Shown: piece by piece, positions 42,991 to 50,304 of the stretch
Numbering within the stretch: the stretch's first letter is position 1
Layout of the letters: every line of letters starts with the position of its first letter
NCBI GenBank assembly: GCA_965206445.1
Contig: CBDBJR010000001.1
Span: forward strand, 62,001 to 126,000
DNA length: 64,000 nt
Source: CBDBJR01 sp965206445
Lineage (GTDB): Bacteria; Pseudomonadota; Gammaproteobacteria; Arenicellales; Poriferihabitantaceae
Direction: 5' to 3'
Notes under the pieces: generated by a model
Databases searched by the model: none
Told to the model about the DNA's origin: nothing
The model's input: the letters and a program-made list of their open reading frames with translations, nothing else
Position numbers and translations under genes: made by a program

Positions 42991-43040
42991 GACGGGATTC
43001 TGCTGTTGATGGCCGCCGGCAACAACGGGCCGTCAGCATC

Positions 43041-43062
43041 CGGCGCCAGGGCCCCCGGCGCC
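43041..43062. other. GC-rich hairpin in the 5' leader of the giant gene
   Basis: Two GGCGCC sextamers flank a C/G-rich loop, giving a strong potential stem 50-70 bases upstream of the giant gene start. It could shape the leader mRNA. A function is not shown. Confidence 0.35.
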
Positions 43063-43130
43063 AGCCCGGGGACGAAGAGGCCGGGACGGAAGCGGCAACG
43101 GGGTTGCTGCGGAAACGGTACGGGGATAGG

Positions 43131-43157
43131 CATATCGGCTATATGGTTACCGATATG
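43131..43157. promoter_or_regulatory. Inverted repeat upstream of the giant gene (candidate operator)
   Basis: The half-sites CATATCGG (43131-43138) and CCGATATG (43150-43157) form a perfect 8-bp inverted repeat with an 11-bp spacer, about 150 bp upstream of the giant gene start. This is the size and symmetry of a dimeric regulator site. No regulator is identified. Confidence 0.45.
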
Positions 43158-43168
43158 AGGTATCTATG

Positions 43169-43203
43169 TGTCCGTTATATGTGGCTACATGTCCGTTATA
43201 TGT
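43169..43203. promoter_or_regulatory. Direct repeats at 21-bp spacing upstream of the giant gene
   Basis: The 14-mer TGTCCGTTATATGT occurs at 43169-43182 and again at 43190-43203, a centre-to-centre distance of 21 bp (two helical turns). It lies in an AT-rich patch next to the inverted repeat. Tandem binding of an activator near the giant gene promoter is a reasonable inference. Confidence 0.5.
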
Positions 43204-43299
43204 AGCTATAGGTTCATTGGGCGCTGTGCCCAACGGGGAAGTGGGGAAAGTGGGAGGGTGCCCCACCGACGCCGATCGGCTGTTTTCAAGAGGATTTGA

Positions 43300-43402
43300 C
43301 ATTGGATAGTCTCGGGATAGATTATCGGCAGCTATAAGCCTGGTGTCAATACTTAATGTGATTTATTAAAGTTATTTGTTAATTCAGTAAATATTAACCT
43401 GT
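43300..43402. other. AT-rich intergenic stretch
   Basis: Runs such as TTTATTAAAGTTATTTGTTAA contrast sharply with the GC-rich surroundings. It is a plausible promoter or nucleoid-protein binding region for the giant gene. No reliable -10/-35 pair could be assigned. Confidence 0.35.
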
Positions 43403-43619
43403 CAACCTCTGTACATATCGCCCGGCACGCGACGATGATCGTACTCAACCTGCTATTGAAACGCAAGGAGGGCGATCGAGTGCTGAACTATAGCAGCACC
43501 TACCACGAATGCAACCTCTGTACATGCCGCCCAGCGTGCAAAACAGGCGTGTTCAACCCGATACTGAAGTGCAGGGAGGGCGGCCGGAGATGTACTTTAA
43601 GCAACATATATCGCGGATG
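43403..43619. repeat. Imperfect tandem duplication, about 108 bp x 2
   Basis: Unit 1 (43403-43511) and unit 2 (43512-43619) both begin CAACCTCTGTACAT, share GTTCAACC/CTCAACC, AAGGAGGGCG/CAGGGAGGGCG and a terminal CGxxTG, and differ elsewhere. A truncated third unit seems to begin at 43620 (CAACC) and is interrupted by T-tracts. No credible coding potential was found. Confidence 0.5.
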
Positions 43620-43933
43620 CAACCTTTTTTTCGATTTTTTTTTTTTCGATTTTTGTGGATGCAACCCTGAAGTGCAACCGGTGGGCCATGCCGCCGGCGA
43701 TGTCGGTTGTTGTCTGGCGGGGAGTGGGGGGTACCATATATATGTATGTCTGCCCGCAGCCAACCTTCTCTTTGTGGGTGAGGGGGTCTGTACGGCCTAA
43801 TCACTGTCCGGAATTGCATTCTCGGCGGGGATGGGGTTGGGTTTAATTGGTTGAATTTACAGGGTTTTTTTGATTAAAGTGGTTATTTTGGGGTGGTTGG
43901 AATCTGGATACATGCATACTGTGGTGGGTGAAA
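43620..43933. other. Non-coding stretch with T-tracts, no gene seen
   Basis: It contains two long T runs around 43625-43655, a short TATATATG microsatellite near 43735 and otherwise unremarkable sequence. Open frames here are Cys-rich and lack any recognisable fold or codon pattern, so none is called. Confidence 0.5.
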
Positions 43934-43998
43934 AAAGGAGAACGGGTTTTCCAACCCGTTTATTTTAATAACACGGACAGGAATGTCCGTGCTCCTTT
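43934..43998 (-). terminator. Dual-hairpin element/terminator, copy 1
   Basis: Read on the minus strand after the Rieske gene: AAAGGAG, an 8-bp stem CACGGACA/TGTCCGTG with loop TTCC, an A/T spacer, an 8-bp stem AACGGGTT/AACCCGTT with loop GGAA, then CTCCTTTTTT. The second stem plus T-run is a good intrinsic terminator, and AAAGGAG/CTCCTTT can close an outer stem. It overlaps the oxygenase stop codon. The same element, differing by one spacer T, lies in opposite orientation at 59,286-59,349. Confidence 0.75.
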
Positions 43999-45118
43999 AG
44001 TCTACTGCGGTGCGCATCCATTGTTGCAGCAGCTGGACGGAATGCTCGGAGTTGACGCCGCCGGCGGGGTTGAGTACCAGTGGGCCGGGGACGTAGCCGC
44101 GTGAGGTCAGGCCGCGTTGTACGCTTTCAACCAGCTGGATGTCTTCGGCTACCGTGGTCGCGCGGTCCTGGGCGGCGAGCGCGTGGATGGCCGGCTCGTC
44201 GGCGCCGTCAAAGGTGTACCAGCCGCGCCAGACGATGACTCGGTCGACGGCGGTCGCGCGCCAGTGGTAGGTGTTGAGGACGTTGCCGGGGTAGACTTGA
44301 AACGCGAACATCGGCCACAGGAACCAGCTGGAATATTCGTCCCAGTGGGCTTTGCCGGGGTGAATCTGATAGCGCATGGCGTCCAGGTTCTGGCACTCGG
44401 TGGTGTGGCGCAGGCAATAGCCCTGCGGGCGGATGTCGTAGGTTTCCGGTTTGACTACGCCGGTGGCAAAGGTCGGGTGGTTGAGGGCGCAGTGATAGCA
44501 TTCGGAGTAGTTTTCGACGGCGACTTTCCAGTTGCAGCGCTCCGGGATTTCGAGCCACTCCAGCGGGCGTAAGGCGTCAAAATGGGGTACCCATTCGGTC
44601 AGCTGTCGGCGGGCGTCGGGGAACCAGTCGTCCATCGGTCGGGCCTGCGGGTCGAGGTTGACGAAGATGAAGCCGAGAAACAGCTCGGTGCGGACTGCGG
44701 TCAGGCTGATTCCGGTGCGCTCGAAGCCGGGTACGTCGGCGCTGTTGGGGGCGGCGCGCAGTTGGCCGGTGAGCTCGTAGCTCCAGGCATGATATGGGCA
44801 GACCAGCACGCGCGCGCGGCCGCTGCCGGTGACCAGCTGATGGGCGCGGTGGCGGCAGACGTTGTAGAAGGTGCGGATTTTGCCGTCGCGCCCCCGGATG
44901 CAGAACAGGGATTCGCCGGCGAGCGCGAAGGTGAAGTAATCGCCGGCCTGTTGGAGCCGGCTGGCATGGCCGGCAAATTGCCAGCTGCGCGTCAGCAGCC
45001 CGGTGCGCTCGGCCGCGAAAATGGCCGGGTCGGTGTAGTAGCGGGCGGCGAGGGAGGTGATCGGCGCGGCGCCGTCCGCCGGGGTGGTGGCAAGGCTGTC
45101 GTTCATGGTCGCTTGCAT
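43997..45118 (-). CDS. Rieske-type aromatic-ring-hydroxylating/betaine demethylase oxygenase, large subunit
   Basis: A 373-residue Rieske non-heme iron oxygenase alpha subunit. The Rieske [2Fe-2S] site is Cys88-x-His90 and Cys107-x2-His110 (CRH ... CPYH). The mononuclear iron site is in ENYSECYHCALNHP, with His209, His214 and probably Asp326 (AEDIQLVESVQRGL) as ligands and Glu206 as bridging acid. ENYxECYHC and EDxxLVExVQRGL are typical of the glycine-betaine monooxygenase, stachydrine demethylase and choline-monooxygenase-like branch, which removes an N-methyl group as formaldehyde. It is divergent from the flavoprotein demethylase gene with 66 bp between starts, supporting a shared pathway. 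The ferredoxin-reductase partner is not in the window. ATG at 45118 is used here; the in-frame ATG at 45106 is equally possible. Substrate (glycine betaine, proline betaine or another quaternary amine) is unresolved. Confidence 0.88.
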   Translation of the reverse strand: MQATMNDSLATTPADGAAPITSLAARYYTDPAIFAAERTGLLTRSWQFAGHASRLQQAGDYFTFALAGESLFCIRGRDGKIRTFYNVCRHRAHQLVTGSGRARVLVCPYHAWSYELTGQLRAAPNSADVPGFERTGISLTAVRTELFLGFIFVNLDPQARPMDDWFPDARRQLTEWVPHFDALRPLEWLEIPERCNWKVAVENYSECYHCALNHPTFATGVVKPETYDIRPQGYCLRHTTECQNLDAMRYQIHPGKAHWDEYSSWFLWPMFAFQVYPGNVLNTYHWRATAVDRVIVWRGWYTFDGADEPAIHALAAQDRATTVAEDIQLVESVQRGLTSRGYVPGPLVLNPAGGVNSEHSVQLLQQWMRTAVD

Positions 45119-45184
45119 GGTCGCTGGGGGTGATGATCGTTTGATGACCGGTTATGGCGATGATGATACGATTGCGCGCTGATT
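45119..45184. promoter_or_regulatory. Divergent intergenic/promoter region
   Basis: Only 66 bp separate the divergent starts of the Rieske gene and the flavoprotein gene, so both promoters and any operator must be here or overlap the coding ends. It contains repeated TGATGA/GATGATGAT words. No clear -35/-10 pair or Shine-Dalgarno is evident. Confidence 0.4.
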
Positions 45185-47710
45185 GTGTCCAGCGATGATG
45201 AGCCCGACCGACCCGCGAATGCGCCCGTGTCCGTAGCCGATACCTCTGCTTTCCCCACCACTGCCCGCGTGGTCATTGTCGGTGGCGGCATCATGGGCTG
45301 CGGCCTGGCTTATCATCTGGTGCGGCTGGGCTGGTCGGAGGTCGTGCTGCTGGAGAAAGCCGAGCTGACGTCCGGTTCGACCTGGCATGCGGCGGGGCAG
45401 ATTACCCATTCCACCAGCTCGCCCGGGCTGGGCAACGTGGTGGATTACAATATCGGGCTGTATTCCGGTGCGCTGGAGCGGGACACCGGCTGCGCCGTGA
45501 GTTGGCACGGCTGCGGGTCTTTGCGGCTGGCGTACGATGAGGACGGCATGGATTGGCTGCGCCACACGTTGTCGGTGGGGCGGGCGCTGGGGTTCGATAT
45601 CGACCTGGTCGGGTGCGCCGAGATTGCCCGCCGGCATCCGTTTTATCGCCTCGACGGGGTGCGCGGGGCGCTGTATACGCCGCGGGACGGGCACGTGGAC
45701 CCGTCCGGGGTGACGCTGGCGCTGGCCGCCGGCGCGCGGCAGCGGGGTGCGCGGATTATCCGGCACTGCCGGGCGACCGGCATCACGCCGAGCGCCGGCG
45801 GGGAATGGGTGGTGGACACGACCCGGGGCGCTATCCGCTGCGAGCACGTGGTCAATGCCGGCGGTGCGTATGCGCGGCAGGTCGGGGAATGGTCGCAGCT
45901 GCAATTGCCGATGGTGTCGATGACGCATCATTATCTGGTCACCGAGGCGGTGCCGGAGTTTGACGCGCTGGACTGCGAGCTGCCGGTGGTGCGGGATGAT
46001 CTGCAGGTGTCCGGCTACATTCGGATGGAGCAGAACAAGGGGCTGATCGGGATTTACGAGAAAACCAACCCCAACGCGGTGTGGGAGGACGGCTGTCCGT
46101 GGGAGGCGGAGCACGAGCTGTTTGCCGCCGATTATGAGCGCATCCTGCCGTGGCTGGAAAACGCGCTGTGGCGGATGCCGGTGTTGGCGCAACGGGGCAT
46201 CAGCCGGGTGGTGCACGGGGCGATCTCGCATCCGCCGGACGGTAATCCGCTGATTGGGCCGGCGCCGGGGGTGCGCAATTACTGGTGCTGCTGCGGCACG
46301 CAGATCGGCATCGGCTGGGGGCCGGGGCTGACCCGCGAGCTGGCCAACTGGATGGTGCTCGGGGCGGCGGATATCTCGATGCGCGAATACGACCCGCGGC
46401 GGTTTGGGGCTTATGCCGACAAGACCTGGCAGGCGGTCAAGGCGAAGGAGGATTATTGTCTGCGCCACGAAATCCCGTTCCCGCACTTTAACCGCCTGGC
46501 CGGGCGGCCGCTTAAGCCGTCGCCGCTGTATGCGACGCTGCGGCACAAGGGCGCGGTGTTTGAGGAGGTCTACGGCCACGAGCGACCGCGCTGGTTTGCC
46601 GGTGCGGGGATGGCGGCGGCGGATTGCTATTCTTTTCGCCGCAACGCGGTGCATGAGCGGGTCGTGGCCGAGGTCAAGGCGGTGCGCACGGCGGCCGGCA
46701 TCATGGACATTTCGGCGTTTGCCAAGATCGAGGTCTGCGGCGCCGGCGCGGCGGCCTGGCTGGGGCGTTTGGTTGCCAACCGGCTGCCCGGCAAAACCGG
46801 CGGCATTGTGCTCACGCACCTGCTCAATCGCCGCGGTCGGATTGAGCTGGAGGCGACGGTCGTGAAGCTGGCCGAGGGGCGTTATTATCTGGTGTGCGCG
46901 GCGTTTTTCGAGCAGCGGCTGTTGGATCATCTGGCCGCTGCCGGGCAGGACGATGCCGTGCTGGCGCGGATGCGGATGGAAAATCCGATTGCCGTGATCA
47001 ACCGCTCGGATGCGTGGGCGGCGCTGGCGCTCAACGGGCCGAACGCGCGCGCGATTCTGGCGCAGTGCACGCCGGCGGCGCTGGCGCTGGCGCGTTTTCG
47101 CTGGCTGAGCGCGCAGCAGATTGAGCTGGCCGGGCACCGGCTGTGGGCGTTGCGGCTGTCGTATTGCGGCGAATCGGGGTGGGAGTTTCACGGGCCGCGC
47201 AGCGCCATCGCGGCGGCGTATCCGGCGCTGTGGGCGGCCGGTGAGGGGCTGGGGCTGGCGGATTACGGCTCGTTTGCGATGAATGCGATGCGGCTGGAAA
47301 AAGGCTTCAAGGGCGCCGCCGAGCTGACCAATGAGGTGACGCTGCCGGAGGCGGATGTGATGCGGTTTGTGCGCCTCGACAAGGTGTATCGGGGCGGCGA
47401 GCAGACCGCCGCCGGCGCGCGCGGGGTGCTGCCGTGGGTGTGCGCTTATCTGGAAATCGAGCCCGACGGGGTGAGCGACGGGCACGGCGGCGAGGCGGTG
47501 TTGTGCGCCGGCGCGGTGGTCGGCGCGACGACGTCGGTGGCCTTTGGCCCTACGGTCGGGAAAATCCTGGCGTTTGCCTATCTCGAACCGGCGGCGGCGC
47601 AGGCGGGCACCGGGCTGGAGGTGATGATTGCCGGGCAGGCGCGAAAGGCGTGCGTTTTGGCGCAACCGGCGTATGATCCGCGGGGTGAATTGCCGCGGGG
47701 GGACGGATGA
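45185..47710 (+). CDS. FAD-dependent dimethylglycine/sarcosine dehydrogenase-like protein (FAD + GcvT)
   Basis: An 841-residue protein with an N-terminal FAD-binding DAO domain (VVIVGGGIMGCG, residues about 30-40), the motif GSTWHAAG whose His68 matches the residue that binds FAD covalently in dimethylglycine and sarcosine dehydrogenases, an FAO_M linker (PLYATLRHKGAVFEEVYGHE, about 435-480) and C-terminal GcvT/aminomethyltransferase domains (about 480-830, MRLEKGFKGAAELTNEVT). The family oxidatively removes N-methyl groups and passes the C1 unit to tetrahydrofolate. Length fits the family (about 800-860). The GTG at 45185 gives the longest frame; the FAD domain starts about 27 residues later. 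Its stop overlaps the next ATG (ATGA). The precise N-methyl substrate is not determined; an N-methylproline or other N-methyl amino acid is possible given the neighbours. Confidence 0.87.
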   Translation: MSSDDEPDRPANAPVSVADTSAFPTTARVVIVGGGIMGCGLAYHLVRLGWSEVVLLEKAELTSGSTWHAAGQITHSTSSPGLGNVVDYNIGLYSGALERDTGCAVSWHGCGSLRLAYDEDGMDWLRHTLSVGRALGFDIDLVGCAEIARRHPFYRLDGVRGALYTPRDGHVDPSGVTLALAAGARQRGARIIRHCRATGITPSAGGEWVVDTTRGAIRCEHVVNAGGAYARQVGEWSQLQLPMVSMTHHYLVTEAVPEFDALDCELPVVRDDLQVSGYIRMEQNKGLIGIYEKTNPNAVWEDGCPWEAEHELFAADYERILPWLENALWRMPVLAQRGISRVVHGAISHPPDGNPLIGPAPGVRNYWCCCGTQIGIGWGPGLTRELANWMVLGAADISMREYDPRRFGAYADKTWQAVKAKEDYCLRHEIPFPHFNRLAGRPLKPSPLYATLRHKGAVFEEVYGHERPRWFAGAGMAAADCYSFRRNAVHERVVAEVKAVRTAAGIMDISAFAKIEVCGAGAAAWLGRLVANRLPGKTGGIVLTHLLNRRGRIELEATVVKLAEGRYYLVCAAFFEQRLLDHLAAAGQDDAVLARMRMENPIAVINRSDAWAALALNGPNARAILAQCTPAALALARFRWLSAQQIELAGHRLWALRLSYCGESGWEFHGPRSAIAAAYPALWAAGEGLGLADYGSFAMNAMRLEKGFKGAAELTNEVTLPEADVMRFVRLDKVYRGGEQTAAGARGVLPWVCAYLEIEPDGVSDGHGGEAVLCAGAVVGATTSVAFGPTVGKILAFAYLEPAAAQAGTGLEVMIAGQARKACVLAQPAYDPRGELPRGDG

Positions 47711-48792
47711 GTGAGTCGATGAAAGCGATGGTATTGACCGGGCACGGCGGGCTGGAGCAACTGGTCTACCGCGACGTGCCGAAACCGGTCGCCGGGCGCA
47801 ATCAGGTGTTGATTGCGGTGCGCGCCTGCGGGCTGAACAACACCGACGTGAACACGCGCTCGGGCTGGTATTCCAAAACCGTTGCGGCGGCGACGACCGG
47901 CGGCGCCTACCGCGAGGTTGACGACGCCGACGCCACCTGGGGCGGCGCGCCGTTGACGTTTCCGCGGATTCAGGGGGCCGACGTCTGCGGCCTGGTGGCG
48001 GCCGTGGGCGACGGCGTCAACCCGGATTTGATTGGCCGGCGCGTGATCACCGACGGCTGGCTGCGCAATTGGGATGACCCGCTCCAGCCGCGGATCAGCG
48101 GTTATTTCGGCTCCGAGTGCGACGGCGGTTTTGCGCAATATACGGTCACCGATTGGCGCAACGTCGGCGTCGTCGACAGCGGGTTGAGCGACGCCGAGCT
48201 GGCCACGTTCAGCTGTGCCGGCACCACCGCCGAGGGCATGCTGAACCGCGCCGACGTCGGCCCGAACGACCGCGTGCTGGTGACCGGCGCCTCCGGCGGC
48301 GTCGGCTCGGCGCTGCTGCAACTGGCCAAACGCCGCGGCGCGTATGTGGTCGCCCTGGCGGCGCCGGCCAAGCATGCGCAGGTGCGCGCGCTGGCGCCCG
48401 ATGCCGTGTTGCCGCGCGCGCCGGCTGATCTGGCCGGTGCGCTGGCCGCGGCCACCGGGCGGGCGACGGTGACGGTGGTGGCCGATATTGTCGGCGGCGA
48501 TTATTTCGGCAGCGTGATCGACGTACTGGAGCGCGGCGGGCGCTATACCTGCTCGGGGGCGATTGCCGGGCCGATGGTGACGCTTGATCTGCGGACGTTT
48601 TACCTGCGCGATCTGGCCTTCTTCGGCTCGACCGGTGTGCCGCCGGCGGTGTTTGCCGATCTGATCGGCTATATCGAGCGCGGCGAGATCAAACCGCTGC
48701 TGGCGGCAAGCTACCCGCTGGAGCGGCTGCACGAGGCGCAGCAGGCGTTTATCGACAAACGCCACACCGGCAACATTGTGGTCTGCCCATGA
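47707..48792 (+). CDS. Zinc-independent MDR-family oxidoreductase (quinone-oxidoreductase-like)
   Basis: A 361-residue medium-chain dehydrogenase/reductase. It has an N-terminal GroES-like catalytic domain (residues about 15-150, CGLNNTDVNTRSGWY, GADVCGLVAAVG) and a C-terminal Rossmann domain with VTGASGGVGSALLQLAKRRGA (about 192-211), the dinucleotide-binding signature of quinone-oxidoreductase-type members. The four-Cys structural zinc loop of classical alcohol dehydrogenases is absent. The gene overlaps both neighbours by four bases (ATGA), so it is co-translated with the flavoprotein and the decarboxylase. It probably reduces or oxidises a carbonyl or enoyl intermediate of the pathway. 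Which one cannot be told from sequence. Confidence 0.82.
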   Translation: MSESMKAMVLTGHGGLEQLVYRDVPKPVAGRNQVLIAVRACGLNNTDVNTRSGWYSKTVAAATTGGAYREVDDADATWGGAPLTFPRIQGADVCGLVAAVGDGVNPDLIGRRVITDGWLRNWDDPLQPRISGYFGSECDGGFAQYTVTDWRNVGVVDSGLSDAELATFSCAGTTAEGMLNRADVGPNDRVLVTGASGGVGSALLQLAKRRGAYVVALAAPAKHAQVRALAPDAVLPRAPADLAGALAAATGRATVTVVADIVGGDYFGSVIDVLERGGRYTCSGAIAGPMVTLDLRTFYLRDLAFFGSTGVPPAVFADLIGYIERGEIKPLLAASYPLERLHEAQQAFIDKRHTGNIVVCP

Positions 48793-50204
48793 CGGCGCCG
48801 ATGACGCCGCCGGACGCCGTGCTGCGGCGGAAAATGGAGCGCGAACTGGGCGGGCGGGCGTTGTTCGATGCGGCGCACGCGCGTGCGCTGGCCTATCTGG
48901 ACGGCGTCGGCGAGCGGGCGGTCGGGCCGACGGCGCAGGCGATGGATGCGCTGGCGGCGTTTGATGAAGCCTTGCCGACGCACAGCGGCGAGGCCGGCGC
49001 CGTGCTGGCGCAGCTCGACCGCGTTGGCGGGCCGGCCACCACGGCGCTGATGGGGCCGCGCTATTTTGGCTTTGTCACCGGCGGTGCGCTGCCGGTGGCG
49101 CTGGCGGCGCGGTGGCTGGCGGATAGCTGGGATCAGAATGCGGCGTTGCATCTGATGTCGCCGATTGCCGCCAAACTGGAGGCGGTCAGCGAGCGCTGGC
49201 TGTGCGAGTTGTTCGGGCTGCCGGCCGACAGCGTCGCCGGGTTCGTCTCCGGCACCTCGACGGCGATTTTTTGCGGGCTGGTGGCGGCCCGCTATCGGTT
49301 GCTGGCCAATCAGGGCTGGGACGTCAACCGCAACGGGCTGAACGGCGCGCCGCGGCTGCGGGTGATTACCGGGCGCGCCGCGCATGGCGCGGTGATCAAA
49401 AGCCTGGCGCTGGCCGGTTTTGGCACCGATTGCATCGAATATGTCGAGACCGATGCCAACGGGCAGCTTGTGGCCGCGGCGATGCCGGCGCTCGATGCGC
49501 GCTGTCTGGTGATTTTGCAGGCCGGCAACGTCAACACCGGCGGCTTTGACCCGTTCGACGCGGTCGGCAAGCTGGCGCACGCGGCCGGGGCGTGGGTGCA
49601 TATCGACGGCGCGTTTGGGCTGTGGGCGGCGGCCTGTGCGCGCACGGCGGCGCTGACCGCCGGCATGACGCGGGCGCACAGCTGGTCGGTTGACGGCCAT
49701 AAAACGCTGAACACGCCGTATGACAGCGGCGTGGTGCTGTGCGCCGACCGCGACGCGCTGGCCGCGGCATTGCAGGCCGGCGGCGACTATCTGCATTGGT
49801 CGGCGGCGCGCGACGGTATGCGGTATACGCCGGAGATGTCGCGCCGCGCGCGCGGCATCGAGCTGTGGGCGGCGCTCAAATATCTTGGCCGCGAGGGGCT
49901 GGATGCGCTGATTGGCGGCCTGGTTGAGCGCGCGCTCGAGTTTGCCGCGGCGCTGCGCCGGGAGGGCTTCGAGATTTGCAATCGGGTGGTGTTCAATCAG
50001 GTGCTGGTGGCGTGCGGCAGCGACGCGCAGACCGAGCGGGTGCTGGCGGCGATACAGCGCGACGGCACGGCCTGGATGGGCGGGTCGACATTTGCCGGGC
50101 GCTCGGTGATACGCCTCAGCGTGTGCTCGTGGCGCACCGCGCCGGCGGACGTCGAGCGCACGGTGGCGGCGATGGTGCGGGCGCGACGGGCGGTGGCGGG
50201 ATGA
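48789..50204 (+). CDS. Group II PLP-dependent amino acid decarboxylase-like protein
   Basis: A 471-residue fold-type I PLP enzyme of the aromatic/glutamate decarboxylase group. Visible active-site elements are the phosphate-binding GTST loop (155-158), the ring-stacking His199 (RAAHGA), Asp273 in HIDGAFG that pairs with the pyridine nitrogen, and the Schiff-base Lys305 in VDGHKTLNTPYDSG. Length is normal for the family. It would decarboxylate an amino acid to an amine, although some members are aldehyde synthases. It overlaps the MDR gene by ATGA and is followed by a 100-bp gap before the enolase-family gene, the only real gap inside this operon. The substrate is unknown; an aromatic or cyclic amino acid is a guess from the family and neighbours. 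Confidence 0.82.
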   Translation: MTAPMTPPDAVLRRKMERELGGRALFDAAHARALAYLDGVGERAVGPTAQAMDALAAFDEALPTHSGEAGAVLAQLDRVGGPATTALMGPRYFGFVTGGALPVALAARWLADSWDQNAALHLMSPIAAKLEAVSERWLCELFGLPADSVAGFVSGTSTAIFCGLVAARYRLLANQGWDVNRNGLNGAPRLRVITGRAAHGAVIKSLALAGFGTDCIEYVETDANGQLVAAAMPALDARCLVILQAGNVNTGGFDPFDAVGKLAHAAGAWVHIDGAFGLWAAACARTAALTAGMTRAHSWSVDGHKTLNTPYDSGVVLCADRDALAAALQAGGDYLHWSAARDGMRYTPEMSRRARGIELWAALKYLGREGLDALIGGLVERALEFAAALRREGFEICNRVVFNQVLVACGSDAQTERVLAAIQRDGTAWMGGSTFAGRSVIRLSVCSWRTAPADVERTVAAMVRARRAVAG

Positions 50205-50304
50205 CGCGGCGAGTGTCCGGCGGGGGTGCGGTGGGCGGCGCACTTCGGGGCGTGGCGTCACCCGCGCAGGGGCGGTGCCGGAGTCGGGCGGCGGCGGGCG
50301 GGCG

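Noticed and set aside
1..42900. Many 60-150-residue plus-strand frames rich in Val/Ala/Ser that recur every 627 bp
   Set aside because: They mirror the giant gene in another frame and repeat only because the DNA repeats. None has a known fold or ribosome binding site.
43403..43660. CRISPR array or diversity-generating template repeat
   Set aside because: The repeats are too long, imperfect and few; there are no spacers of regular size, no cas genes and no reverse transcriptase in view.
43435..43800. 121-codon Cys-rich plus-strand frame
   Set aside because: It crosses the tandem duplication and the T-tracts (Phe run) and matches no fold. It is likely random.
42991..43996. tRNA, rRNA or riboswitch in the large intergenic region
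   Set aside because: No cloverleaf, TPsiC-like arm or conserved aptamer core was seen.
45152..47665. 837-codon minus-strand frame opposite the FAD/GcvT gene
   Set aside because: The plus-strand product has clear FAD, FAO_M and GcvT motifs. The antisense translation is Arg/His/Pro-rich with no recognisable domain.
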